Below, piece after piece: positions 8,261-16,593 of a stretch of DNA of 64,000 bases; the first letter of the stretch is position 1, and each line of letters opens with the position of its first letter. Below the pieces are notes generated by a model. The model was not told where the DNA came from, made no database searches, and worked only from the letters and a program-made list of their open reading frames with translations. The translations under genes and the position numbers were made by a program. The stretch comes from an uncultured Bacteroides sp. (GTDB lineage Bacteria > Bacillota > Clostridia > Lachnospirales > Lachnospiraceae), in the NCBI GenBank assembly GCA_945913015.1, contig CAMECH010000004.1, positions 62,001 through 126,000 on the forward strand. The letters run 5' to 3'.

Positions 8261-9784
8261 ATGCGAAGGTTAAGCAGCAGATTGTTGTGCCTTATGCTGG
8301 TGTTATCACTCATGGCAGGATTTATGACAGGGTGTGGCGGCAAAAAGGAAGATGAAAGCGGACAGAAGACGTTCACGGTTGGATTTGATGCGGAATTTCC
8401 ACCATATGGCTACAAGGATGACAATGGTGAGTATGTCGGATTTGACCTTGACCTTGCGCAGGAGGTATGTGAGCGCAACGGATGGAAACTGGTAAAGCAG
8501 CCGATTGACTGGGACTCAAAGGATATGGAGCTTAATTCCAATACGATTAGCTGCATATGGAATGGTTTCACAATGAACGGCAGGGAGAAGGATTACACAT
8601 GGTCCTCTGCATATGTTGATAATTCACAGGTAGTTGTTGTCAAAAATAATTCGGGAATTGATAAGCTTACAGACCTTGCCGGAAAGGTTGTTGTTGTACA
8701 GGCGGATTCTTCGGCACTTGCGGCATTTACGGGGGAGGATGCCGAGGAAGCAAATAAAAAGCTGCTTGAAAGTTTTGCGTCATTACAGCAGGTTTCGGAT
8801 TATAACAGCGCATTTATGAATCTTGATGCAGGCTCAGTAGATGCAATCTGTATGGATATAGGTGTTGCCAATTATGAGATAAAAGCACGCACCGGGAAAT
8901 TCAAAATGCTTGATGAGCATATTTCCACAGAGCAGTACGCAATCGGTTTTAAGAAGGGCAATACGGAGCTTCGCAATGAAGTTCAGGAGACACTGAATGA
9001 AATGCTTGCCGATGGCACATTTGAAAAGATTGCAGTTAAATGGGGACTTGAGGATTCGGTATGCCTCGGTAAGGAAGGCGCAGATGCGGTTCTTCTCGCA
9101 GAGGGAACAGAAAACTCAAAGATACCGGTTGTTAATCAGTTGGCAGATATTATAAATCAGCTTTCTTCCGGTATGCTTGCATCACTTGTGATTTTCCTTC
9201 TGACACTTTTGTTTTCGCTTCCGTTAGGTCTGGTGATTACATTTATCAGAATGTCCAATATAAAGGTGCTTAAGTTTATTGCAAAGGCATACATATCAAT
9301 AATGCGCGGAACACCGCTTATGCTTCAGCTTCTGGTTGTGTTCTTCGGACCGTATTATCTGTTTGGAATTTCGCTTTCATACTCATACCGCTTCTATGCA
9401 GTAATTATAGGCTTTTCACTTAACTATGCTGCATATTTTGCGGAAATTTACCGTGCAGGAATTGAGGGCGTTCCGGTAGGACAAAGGGAAGCTGCGTCGG
9501 TTCTCGGATATTCAAAGGCGCAGACCTTCGGAAAGATTATATTTCCACAGATGGTCAAGAGAGTACTTCCGCCTGTCACTAACGAGGTTATTACCCTTGT
9601 AAAGGATACATCTCTTGCATTTGCGCTTGCGTATACTGAAATGTTTACTCTTGCAAAGCAGGTCGCAGCGGCTCAGGCAAGTATTATGCCGTTGTTTGTT
9701 GCAGGACTGTTCTATTATCTGTTTAATTTTGTTGTCGCATGGATAATGGAGAAGCTTGAAAATAAATTGAATTATTACAGATAG
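8261..9784 (+). CDS. Polar amino-acid ABC transporter, fused binding protein and permease
   Basis: A 507-residue fusion. Residues 1-25 are a lipoprotein signal peptide with lipobox MTGC. Residues about 35-265 are a family-3 solute-binding domain (FTVGFDAEFPPYGYKDDNGEYVGFDLDLA). Residues about 290-505 are a BPD_transp_1 permease with the EAA-type loop YRAGIEGVPVGQREAASVLGYS broken here only for recognition as EGVPVGQREAASVLG. Such fusions are known in Firmicutes GlnP-type systems and place one tethered binding domain on each permease. GGAGG lies 7 nt before 8261. The ATPase gene follows after 16 nt. Substrate is probably a polar amino acid such as glutamine, cystine or arginine; the sequence does not decide which. 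Confidence 0.93.
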   Translation: MRRLSSRLLCLMLVLSLMAGFMTGCGGKKEDESGQKTFTVGFDAEFPPYGYKDDNGEYVGFDLDLAQEVCERNGWKLVKQPIDWDSKDMELNSNTISCIWNGFTMNGREKDYTWSSAYVDNSQVVVVKNNSGIDKLTDLAGKVVVVQADSSALAAFTGEDAEEANKKLLESFASLQQVSDYNSAFMNLDAGSVDAICMDIGVANYEIKARTGKFKMLDEHISTEQYAIGFKKGNTELRNEVQETLNEMLADGTFEKIAVKWGLEDSVCLGKEGADAVLLAEGTENSKIPVVNQLADIINQLSSGMLASLVIFLLTLLFSLPLGLVITFIRMSNIKVLKFIAKAYISIMRGTPLMLQLLVVFFGPYYLFGISLSYSYRFYAVIIGFSLNYAAYFAEIYRAGIEGVPVGQREAASVLGYSKAQTFGKIIFPQMVKRVLPPVTNEVITLVKDTSLAFALAYTEMFTLAKQVAAAQASIMPLFVAGLFYYLFNFVVAWIMEKLENKLNYYR

Positions 9785-9800
9785 GAGGAACAAAGATAAA

Positions 9801-10562
9801 GTGAAACTTTTAGAAATGAATCATGTCAAAAAATCTTTTGGTGAACATAGTGTGCTTTCGGATATTTCACTTAGCGTCGAGGAAGGCGAGGTTGTGGCAA
9901 TAATCGGTCCTTCAGGCTCGGGAAAATCTACGCTCCTTCGCTGTGCGACACTGCTTGAGACAATGGATGAGGGAACGCTTGCATATTGCGGAGAGAGCGC
10001 TACTGTCAATGAAAGCGGCAAAACAAAGTATGTACCCAAGAGTAAACTTCATGAACTTAAAGGGAATTTCGGACTTGTATTCCAGAATTTTAACCTGTTT
10101 CCTCATTATTCGGTAATTAAAAATGTAACTGATGCACCGATTCATGTAAAGAAGATGGATGCAAAGGAAGCTGTGGAAGCAGGCAGAAAGCTTCTTAAAA
10201 AGGTAGGACTCGAAGACAAAGAGAACAGTTATCCGTGGCAGCTTTCAGGCGGACAACAGCAGAGGGTGGCAATCGCAAGAGCACTTGCAATGAATCCGAA
10301 GATGCTTTTCTTTGATGAGCCGACTTCCGCACTTGACCCTGAAATTACAGCAGGAATACTTAAACTTATGCGTCAGCTTGCAAATGAAAAAATGACGATG
10401 ATTATTGTAACTCATGAAATTGAATTTGCAAGAAATGTTGCGGACCGTGTAATATTTATGGCTGACGGTGTGATTGTCGAAGAGGGCACTCCGCAGGAGG
10501 TAATTGACAATCCAAAGAGTGAAAGGACTAAAGCATTTTTACAGATAATTGAAAATGGTTAA
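9801..10562 (+). CDS. Polar amino-acid ABC transporter ATPase (GlnQ-like)
   Basis: A 253-residue ATP-binding subunit that powers the fused permease encoded just upstream. Walker A GPSGSGKST, Q-loop FQNFNLFPH, signature LSGGQQQRVAIARAL, Walker B MLFFDEPTSALDPE and the H-loop VTHE are all intact. It starts at GTG with AGGAGG 10 nt upstream. An insertion after the first strand (about residues 60-80, SATVNESGKTKYVPKSK) is often seen in clostridial members. A terminator shared with the convergent HPr-like gene follows. Confidence 0.95.
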   Translation: MKLLEMNHVKKSFGEHSVLSDISLSVEEGEVVAIIGPSGSGKSTLLRCATLLETMDEGTLAYCGESATVNESGKTKYVPKSKLHELKGNFGLVFQNFNLFPHYSVIKNVTDAPIHVKKMDAKEAVEAGRKLLKKVGLEDKENSYPWQLSGGQQQRVAIARALAMNPKMLFFDEPTSALDPEITAGILKLMRQLANEKMTMIIVTHEIEFARNVADRVIFMADGVIVEEGTPQEVIDNPKSERTKAFLQIIENG

Positions 10563-10633
10563 AAAAGGGGTATTCATAAGTGCCTGCGGATGTTAAAATA
10601 TTTAACAATGCAAGGATCTTGTGAATACCCTTT
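10562..10633. terminator. Bidirectional terminator between the ABC ATPase and HPr-like genes
   Basis: A 13-bp stem (10568-10580 with 10618-10630, one G-U pair) encloses a 37-nt AT-rich loop. On the minus strand it is followed by TTTTTT (10562-10566 side), on the plus strand by TTTAATT, so it serves the minus-strand gene best and probably both. Confidence 0.75.
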
Positions 10634-10656
10634 AATTCTCTGTGAAAATGTGCCGG

Positions 10657-10890
10657 TTAAGATACTATGTATGGAGCTAATACGGCGAGAATTGTGTCGA
10701 CGTCTGAATCTGCATGGATATTAAGGTCGATTGGCTTTGACAGGTCAAGGCTGAAAATACCCATGATTGACTTTGCATCAATTACATATCTTCCTGATAC
10801 AAGATCAAAGTCAGAATCAAACTTTGTGATGTCATTAACAAATGACTTTACCTTATCGATTGAATTTAAAGAAATTTTAACTGTTCTCAT
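10657..10890 (-). CDS. HPr-like (Crh-like) protein without the phosphoryl-transfer histidine
   Basis: A 77-residue HPr-fold protein. The segment IDAKSIMGIFSLDLSKPIDL matches the HPr region around Ser46 (KSIMG), the site phosphorylated by HPr kinase. The N-terminal region that carries His15 in true HPr (GLHARP) reads SLNSIDKVKSF and has no histidine, so it cannot take phosphate from enzyme I by the usual route. This recalls Crh of Bacillus, which acts only as a CcpA cofactor. A regulatory role in catabolite control is inference. The start at 10890 has AAGGAGG 8 nt upstream; an upstream GTG reading is not needed. Confidence 0.8.
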   Translation of the reverse strand: MRTVKISLNSIDKVKSFVNDITKFDSDFDLVSGRYVIDAKSIMGIFSLDLSKPIDLNIHADSDVDTILAVLAPYIVS

Positions 10891-10939
10891 GATAGGCACC
10901 TCCTTAGGTTAAAGTTAATAAGTAAAATCCTCAAAAATT

Positions 10940-10968
10940 ATATTATATTCTGACGTGCTATATGTCAA
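10940..10968 (-). promoter_or_regulatory. Promoter of the HPr-like gene
   Basis: On the minus strand TTGACA (10963-10968), 17 nt, then TAATAT (10940-10945), about 50 nt upstream of the start codon. Confidence 0.65.
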
Positions 10969-11042
10969 GTGACAAAATTAATAATAAAACATAAAAAATA
11001 AGTGAATTGTTATACAATATTTATGACATGTTTTGGATTTTG

Positions 11043-11071
11043 TTGCTTGAATTGTGCAGTTGTGATATAAT
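11043..11071 (+). promoter_or_regulatory. Promoter of mtaB
   Basis: TTGCTT (11043-11048), a 17-nt spacer and TATAAT (11066-11071), 34 nt upstream of the mtaB GTG. Confidence 0.6.
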
Positions 11072-11105
11072 TCAGTCGATTTTGAGTTGAAATGGAGAAA
11101 AAATT

Positions 11106-12434
11106 GTGAAAGCGTCATTACATAACCTTGGATGCAAGGTTAATTCATATGAAACAGAAGCTATGGAGCAGATGCTCATTGATGCCGGATATGAAATCGT
11201 CCCGTTTGGAGATGGAGTAAAGGCAGACATATATATAATTAATACATGTTCAGTAACCAATATTGCTGACCGCAAATCAAGGCAGATGCTGCATAAGGCA
11301 AAAAAGCAGAACCCGGATGCAATAGTGGTTGCCACAGGATGTTATGTACAGGCCGACGGAGCAGATTTGATAAATGATGAAGCTGTTGACATTGTGATTG
11401 GCAACAACAGAAAAAACCTGCTTGTCAGAATTATTGAAGAATACATGAGAGATAAGCGTAATAATAATGATGTAATTGATATATCCAAAGAGCGTGAGTA
11501 TGAAAAGCTTAATATTAATGAGGTATGCGAGCATACCCGTGCATACATAAAGGTGCAGGACGGCTGCAACCAGTTCTGCTCATACTGCATAATTCCGTAT
11601 ACGAGAGGACGTGTCAGAAGCCGTGTGCCGGAAGACGTGGAGGCTGAGGTAACAAGGCTTGCGGATAAAGGATACAAGGAATTTGTGCTTACGGGGATTC
11701 ATCTGAGCTCGTATGGTATTGAACTGGCAGAATCAACAACGCTTTTGGAGCTGATTAAAAGGGTAAGTGCCATTAAAGGCGTTAAAAGAATAAGGCTTGG
11801 TTCTTTTGAACCGAGAATTCTTACGGAAGAATTTGTGTCAGAGCTTGCAAAGATTGAAAATGTATGTCCGCATTTCCATATTTCGCTGCAAAGCGGGTGT
11901 GATGCGACATTAAAACGTATGAACAGAAGGTATACAACAGCAGAGTATGCACAAAGCTGTGAACTTCTCAGAAAATATTTTCCCGGTGCTGCAATTACAA
12001 CAGACGTTATTGTCGGATTTCCGCAGGAGACAGATGAAGAATTTATTATGACTAAAGAATATCTTGAGCAGATACATTTCTACGAAATGCATGTATTTAA
12101 ATATTCCAGAAGAAAGGGAACTGTTGCTGACCGCATGGAAGGTCAGATTGCAGAGAGTGTTAAGACTCAGAGAAGTGCAATTCTTCTTGAACTCGAAAAG
12201 CAGATGTCAGCACAGTACAGGAGAAGTGCACTTCAGAGTGTGCAGGAGGTTTTGTTTGAGGAAACCGTGGAAAAGGATGGAAACGTATATGCTGCGGGGT
12301 ATACAAAGACATATATAAGGGTACTGGCTTTGGTGGATATGGAACAGGCGGATTCCTATATTAATAAAATTGTTCCGGTTCGTCTTTTATCACTTTCAGA
12401 AGATGAGGAAGCGGCTCTGGGAGAGATAATATAG
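11106..12434 (+). CDS. mtaB: tRNA t6A37 methylthiotransferase (MtaB family)
   Basis: A 442-residue radical-SAM methylthiotransferase that converts t6A to ms2t6A at position 37 of tRNAs. The N-terminal UPF0004 domain shows LGCKVNSYETEAM, NTCSVTNIADRKSRQ and GCYVQ, whose cysteines hold the second Fe-S cluster. The radical-SAM motif is CNQFCSYC, followed by the TRG-x-V-RSR segment. A TRAM domain closes the protein. LGCKVN-x-YETEAM distinguishes MtaB from MiaB (FGCQMN), and a separate miaB is present at 47 kb. It starts at GTG with GGAG 9 nt upstream. Confidence 0.93.
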   Translation: MKASLHNLGCKVNSYETEAMEQMLIDAGYEIVPFGDGVKADIYIINTCSVTNIADRKSRQMLHKAKKQNPDAIVVATGCYVQADGADLINDEAVDIVIGNNRKNLLVRIIEEYMRDKRNNNDVIDISKEREYEKLNINEVCEHTRAYIKVQDGCNQFCSYCIIPYTRGRVRSRVPEDVEAEVTRLADKGYKEFVLTGIHLSSYGIELAESTTLLELIKRVSAIKGVKRIRLGSFEPRILTEEFVSELAKIENVCPHFHISLQSGCDATLKRMNRRYTTAEYAQSCELLRKYFPGAAITTDVIVGFPQETDEEFIMTKEYLEQIHFYEMHVFKYSRRKGTVADRMEGQIAESVKTQRSAILLELEKQMSAQYRRSALQSVQEVLFEETVEKDGNVYAAGYTKTYIRVLALVDMEQADSYINKIVPVRLLSLSEDEEAALGEII

Positions 12435-12482
12435 CGTCTGCAAAATGTCGATTATTACGGTTTAATAAATACGTGGTTACTG

Positions 12483-12511
12483 TTGAAATTTTCAGATAAC
12501 TTTGATATAAT
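12483..12511 (+). promoter_or_regulatory. Promoter of cheV
   Basis: TTGAAA (12483-12488), 17 nt, TATAAT (12506-12511), 43 nt upstream of the cheV start. Confidence 0.6.
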
Positions 12512-12554
12512 ATAGACAATAATTTGGTGTGTGAAATACAACGGAGGTGCGTCA

Positions 12555-13463
12555 ATGGAAACTAATATTTTAATGGAAAGTGGTACCAACGAAGTTGAGA
12601 TACTTGAATTTATGGTCGGCAATAATCACTATGGTATCAATGTTGCCAAGATTAAAGAGATTGTTACATATCAGAAGGTAACACCGATTCCGGTGGCAAA
12701 GCCTGAGGTTGAAGGTATATTTATGCCAAGAGATACTATGATTACGGTTATTGACCTGGCTAAGGTAATTAAGCTGCCGCCATCGCAGGACATTAATTCC
12801 GATATGTTTATTATTACTAATTTCAATAAGCTTAATGTGGCATTTCATGTGCACAAGGTAATCGGAATCCACAGGGTATCGTGGGCAGATATTATAACAC
12901 CTGATTCAACAATCAGCTCGGCAGATCAGGGAATAGCAACAGGTATAGTTAAAATCGATTCAAATCTTATAGTTATTCTTGATTTTGAACGTATTGTATC
13001 GGATATCAGTCCGGAGACAGGCCTTAAGGTTTCGGATGTTGATAAGTATACACACAGGGCCAGAAATGATTCACCAATCGTTATTGCTGAAGACTCACCG
13101 CTGCTTATAAGGCTTATCTCTGATTCACTTCATAAGGCAGGTTATACTAATATAACGCTATGCAAGAATGGACAGGAAGCATGGGATAATCTCTGCCATT
13201 TTAAGACTGTTGGTGATATCGACAGATATGTGGCTTGTGTTATCACAGACCTTGAGATGCCTATGATGGACGGACACAGACTGACAAAGCTTATTAAGAC
13301 GGATGAGGAGCTTAAGCATATACCTGTCATAATATTCTCTTCACTTATCAATGAGCAAATGAGGGTAAAAGGTGAAGGACTTGGCGCAGACGCACAGCTT
13401 TCAAAGCCTGAGATTGGTCAGCTCGTTGCAGAGATTGACAGGCTGCTTGGCGTTGTAGAATGA
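12555..13463 (+). CDS. cheV: Chemotaxis coupling protein CheV (CheW-REC)
   Basis: A 302-residue protein with an N-terminal CheW domain (EILEFMVGNNHYGINVAKIKEIV, about residues 12-165) and a C-terminal response-regulator receiver domain (about 178-300). The receiver has the acidic pair EDS (IVIAEDSPLL) and the phospho-acceptor aspartate in VITDLEMPMMDGH. CheV links chemoreceptors to CheA and its phosphorylation helps adaptation, so the organism is probably motile. GGAGG lies 7 nt before ATG 12555; the earlier GTG at 12531 would put the ribosome-binding site inside the gene. It is monocistronic, with its own promoter and terminator. Confidence 0.95.
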   Translation: METNILMESGTNEVEILEFMVGNNHYGINVAKIKEIVTYQKVTPIPVAKPEVEGIFMPRDTMITVIDLAKVIKLPPSQDINSDMFIITNFNKLNVAFHVHKVIGIHRVSWADIITPDSTISSADQGIATGIVKIDSNLIVILDFERIVSDISPETGLKVSDVDKYTHRARNDSPIVIAEDSPLLIRLISDSLHKAGYTNITLCKNGQEAWDNLCHFKTVGDIDRYVACVITDLEMPMMDGHRLTKLIKTDEELKHIPVIIFSSLINEQMRVKGEGLGADAQLSKPEIGQLVAEIDRLLGVVE

Positions 13464-13491
13464 TGATTTTATAATTGAATTGTGATGACGA

Positions 13492-13521
13492 GGCTGTCCG
13501 GTTTGATGGGACAGCCTTTTT
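13492..13521 (+). terminator. Terminator of cheV
   Basis: Perfect 8-bp GC-rich stem GGCTGTCC / GGACAGCC (13492-13499, 13509-13516) followed by TTTTT. Confidence 0.88.
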
Positions 13522-13547
13522 CACAAATTCATATATGTTGCTATATA

Positions 13548-13682
13548 GGCAATTGCGAAACTCATCTTTTTACAGAGCGAGTTGTACAATATAATCAAAT
13601 CCGTGAGCAGCAAAAGCGTGTCCTGCGATGGATTGATTATATTGTACAACCGTCAATGATGGATGAAGAGTTTCACAATGCC
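13548..13682. repeat. 135-bp imperfect inverted repeat (large hairpin)
   Basis: Outer arms 13548-13563 and 13668-13682 pair over about 15 positions with one mismatch and one bulge. Inner arms 13581-13602 and 13630-13650 pair over 21 positions with a single-base bulge. Internal loops of about 17 nt and the apical loop of 27 nt separate them. The element lies between the cheV terminator and the ribosome-binding site of the next gene. It has the look of a small non-autonomous mobile element (MITE-like) or of a structured RNA; no flush target-site duplication is evident, only a CTATATA heptamer on either side (13541-13547 and 13691-13697). Confidence 0.8.
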
Positions 13683-13713
13683 TGATATTACTATATATAA
13701 AGAGGGAAAATGC

Positions 13714-14220
13714 ATGACAGACATATTAAAGGCGGATATTACAGATTGCGAGATGCTGCTTATCGGCATAGGAGATGAGTGGAAGTGCAATGCACAAACC
13801 GATTCGGAAAAAATAATTGATATTTATAACATGCTTAACGATTATCTTGGTAAAAAGAATTATTTTATAGTGACTTCCTGTGATGATGGTCTGATTTATA
13901 AAAGTAATCTGAACAAAAAGAGAATTACGGCACCTTTTTTTGAACAGGAAAAAGGTGAGGAACAGTGGAATTTCTACAACCGCTGGCTGCAGTCTACCCT
14001 CAATCACAGACTGTTGCTGCTGGAACTTGGAGAAGGTTTTGCTTCGCCTAATTTTATGAGATGGCCGTTTGAGAATATAACATTTATTAATAATAAAGCA
14101 AAGCTTTACAGAGTACATGCCAAACTTCCCAATATAGCCGATAATATACGTGATAAAGCTGTGTCAGTTAAAGAAAATTCAGTGGAATTTCTTAAGAAAA
14201 TGCTCGAAAATGCAGATTAA
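13714..14220 (+). CDS. Short SIR2-like protein of unknown function
   Basis: A 168-residue protein. I do not recognise a characterised family with certainty. The C-terminal half (WLQSTLNHRLLLLELGEGF, then a proline-phenylalanine segment RWPFENITFINNKAKLYRVH) resembles the C-terminal part of bacterial SIR2-like proteins (RNRKLLILELGVG...P..IRWPFEK...F), but the N-terminal NAD-binding GAGxS region is absent and replaced by a short domain with a CDD/GLIYKS element. It may be a compact relative or a reduced version. The start at 13714 has GAGGG 7 nt upstream; it lies 31 nt beyond the large hairpin. Confidence 0.45.
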   Translation: MTDILKADITDCEMLLIGIGDEWKCNAQTDSEKIIDIYNMLNDYLGKKNYFIVTSCDDGLIYKSNLNKKRITAPFFEQEKGEEQWNFYNRWLQSTLNHRLLLLELGEGFASPNFMRWPFENITFINNKAKLYRVHAKLPNIADNIRDKAVSVKENSVEFLKKMLENAD

Positions 14221-14234
14221 ACTTTGAAGCTGTA

Positions 14235-14263
14235 TTGTTATGGATTGGGATTTATGGTATTAT
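14235..14263 (+). promoter_or_regulatory. Promoter upstream of the 543-residue membrane protein operon
   Basis: TTGTTA (14235-14240), 17 nt, TATTAT (14258-14263), about 60 nt before the GTG start. Confidence 0.5.
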
Positions 14264-14322
14264 GAAAGTTAGTCATTACGAAACATTTTGTTACATAGTG
14301 TATTGCATGACAGGAGACTGAT

Positions 14323-15954
14323 GTGAACGAAGATTATCTTGATGAGCTGCTTAATTCAGTAATGAACTCTGAATCGGCAGATAATAATGGAAAAATGAAT
14401 GATGATTCTGAAACGGAAGATTCGATGGAAAAGAAGCTGGAACAGATGAAGCAGGAAGCGGCTGAGGATGTGAAAGCTGATACGGTCATTCCGGAGCTTG
14501 ATGAGGCTGATAAGGAGCTTTTTGGCGTTGAAAACCTTGATGACATACCGGATGAAGCAGGCGAAGAGCTGACTGAAAGCGAAATGGAACGGCTCAACAA
14601 CCTTGAAGAACCGGAAACTGCAGATAGTGCAAATGAAAGTGAAGAAGTTGCAGACAGCATTTCTATTGAGGATTTGTTTGGCGGGGAAGCAGGGGCAGAT
14701 ATGTCTTCAATTGAGGAGCTTTCCGATATCTATGATTTGGAGCCGGAGTTTGAAGACTCAGAAGATGAAGAGGAAGAGGCCGAACCATCAACCGGCGGCA
14801 ATGCCGGGCAGGAATCCGAATCAGAAGCCAAATCCGGAACACAGGCAAAAGCAGAAACTGAGCCGGAATCTGAACCGGAAACTAAAAATGTTAAGAATGA
14901 CAATGCGTCTGAAAGTGATTCAGAAGAGGCGCTGCCATCAGATAAAAAAGGCAAAAAAGCAAAAAAGAAGAAAAAGGATAAATCCGACAAAAAGAGCTTT
15001 TTATCAATTGTAAAAAAGGTCTTCTTTGAAGAAGTGAAAGAGGATACGGATGATGAACCTGTAAATCCGCCTAAGGATGAAAATGAGCAGGTTCTTCAGG
15101 AACTGTACGGAAAAAATACTGAAGACGGAGAACTTCTTTCCGAGAAGAATAAAGGAAGGAAGGGCTTCTTTGCAAGACTCAGCGAAAATCTGAAAGCAAG
15201 AAGAGAAAAGGCACTTGAGGAAGAACGCCTTGAAGAGGAGGCAGAGGAGCTTGAGGCTGAGGAAAAGAAGCGGATAAAGGAAGAAAAAAAGGCAGCCGCA
15301 CAGGAGAAGAAAGAAGCTGCCAAAGCTGCCAAAGAGGAGGCAAAAGCCAAAAAGCAGGCAGAAAAGGTCAAAAAGCCAAAGAAGGAAAAGAAGCCGAAGA
15401 AAGAAAAGAAGCCAAAGAAGCCGGCAGACCCGAAAGACATCCTCAAAATAAAACCGATGTCAATTGTGATGCTTATTTTGTTTGTTGCCGGATTTGTAAT
15501 TCTTGTGATTATGTTAAACGGTGTGTTTAACTATTCACAGAATATAAAGCGTGCCAAAGATTACATGCAGAATGGTAACTATTCTGCAGCATATGGAATT
15601 GTGCACGGAATGGAACTTACAAAGTCCGATAAGGCGATGGAAGAGCAGCTTGGAGTAATTATGGTAGTTGAAAGACAATATGAGTCATACCGGAATTACA
15701 GAAAACTCGGCATGAATGTTGAGGCGCTCAACGCACTTATTAAAGGTGTTGTACAGTATGGTAAATACAAAGAAAAGGGCGAGGAACTTGGCGTTATTGA
15801 GCCTATGAATGCACAACGGCAGGTTATACTTGATACGCTTCTGTCGGAATATAAAATAGATGAAGCACTTGCAGAAGATATGGCAGCGCTGTTTGATGAA
15901 GATTTTACAAGATATTACAGAGCTATGGAGACTTATGGAGGAAAGACAGAATGA
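14323..15954 (+). CDS. Membrane protein with long charged cytoplasmic region (unknown function)
   Basis: A 543-residue protein I cannot assign to a family. Residues 1-200 are highly acidic and probably disordered. Residues about 205-370 are Lys/Glu-rich and include repeated KKPKKEKKPKKEKK-type tracts and a predicted coiled coil. A single membrane helix follows (about 378-400, SIVMLILFVAGFVILVIML), and the C-terminal 140 residues are outside, with a TPR-like pattern (AKDYMQNGNYSAAYGIV). It starts at GTG with AGGAG 7 nt upstream. The stop overlaps the hisH start by 4 nt (ATGA), so it is translationally coupled to a histidine biosynthesis gene, an odd pairing. Inference: an envelope or scaffold protein. 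Confidence 0.7.
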   Translation: MNEDYLDELLNSVMNSESADNNGKMNDDSETEDSMEKKLEQMKQEAAEDVKADTVIPELDEADKELFGVENLDDIPDEAGEELTESEMERLNNLEEPETADSANESEEVADSISIEDLFGGEAGADMSSIEELSDIYDLEPEFEDSEDEEEEAEPSTGGNAGQESESEAKSGTQAKAETEPESEPETKNVKNDNASESDSEEALPSDKKGKKAKKKKKDKSDKKSFLSIVKKVFFEEVKEDTDDEPVNPPKDENEQVLQELYGKNTEDGELLSEKNKGRKGFFARLSENLKARREKALEEERLEEEAEELEAEEKKRIKEEKKAAAQEKKEAAKAAKEEAKAKKQAEKVKKPKKEKKPKKEKKPKKPADPKDILKIKPMSIVMLILFVAGFVILVIMLNGVFNYSQNIKRAKDYMQNGNYSAAYGIVHGMELTKSDKAMEEQLGVIMVVERQYESYRNYRKLGMNVEALNALIKGVVQYGKYKEKGEELGVIEPMNAQRQVILDTLLSEYKIDEALAEDMAALFDEDFTRYYRAMETYGGKTE

Positions 15955-16556
15955 TAGCTATAATTGATTATGATGCGGGAAATATACGCAGTGTAGAAAA
16001 GGCAATAGAAGCGCTTGGTGAAAATGCTGTTGTGACGCGTGATTCCAATCAGATACTTAAAGCCGATAAGGTTATCCTTCCGGGTGTTGGAGCATTTGGC
16101 GATGCAATGAACCGTCTGCATGAGTATAATCTGGTTGATACAATTCATGAGGTGGTCGAAAGAGATAAGCCGTTTCTTGGTATATGTCTCGGATTACAGC
16201 TTATGTTTGAAAGCAGCGACGAGACACTGGGAGTGAAAGGACTTGGTTTGCTTCCGGGAAAGATTCTTCGCATTCCTGACTGTGAGGGACTTAAGATTCC
16301 TCACATGGGCTGGAACTCACTTGACATTAAAGAAAACCAGCCGCTTTTTAAGGGTGTTCCAAATCAGTCATACGTATATTTTGTTCATTCATATTATCTC
16401 AAGGCTGACAATGAGGAGGATGTTGCGGCAACTACGGAGTATTCAACACACATACACGCATCGGTTGCGCACGGCAATATATTTGCATGCCAGTTTCATC
16501 CGGAGAAGAGTGGCAGAGTCGGCTTAAAGATATTAAAGAATTTCATTGAACTGTAA
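15951..16556 (+). CDS. hisH: Imidazole glycerol phosphate synthase, glutaminase subunit
   Basis: A 201-residue class-I glutamine amidotransferase that feeds ammonia to HisF in histidine synthesis. The nucleophile cysteine is in LGICLGLQLMFE and the catalytic His-Glu pair in CQFHPEKSG. Its start overlaps the preceding gene by 4 nt; the visible ribosome-binding site is GGAGG inside that gene. hisF follows after 37 nt. The other his genes are not in this window. Confidence 0.97.
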   Translation: MIAIIDYDAGNIRSVEKAIEALGENAVVTRDSNQILKADKVILPGVGAFGDAMNRLHEYNLVDTIHEVVERDKPFLGICLGLQLMFESSDETLGVKGLGLLPGKILRIPDCEGLKIPHMGWNSLDIKENQPLFKGVPNQSYVYFVHSYYLKADNEEDVAATTEYSTHIHASVAHGNIFACQFHPEKSGRVGLKILKNFIEL

Positions 16557-16593
16557 ATTAACTGCGTAAATTGGCTGCAGAAAGGAAAATGCT

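Noticed and set aside
13482-13685. 67-codon open frame across the large inverted repeat
   Set aside because: It has no ribosome-binding site, starts inside the cheV terminator region and both halves simply encode the two arms of the hairpin; composition is not protein-like.
14603-15013. 136-codon plus-strand open frame inside the 543-residue gene
   Set aside because: Second-frame reading of a low-complexity Glu/Lys-rich region; basic repeats mirror the real frame.
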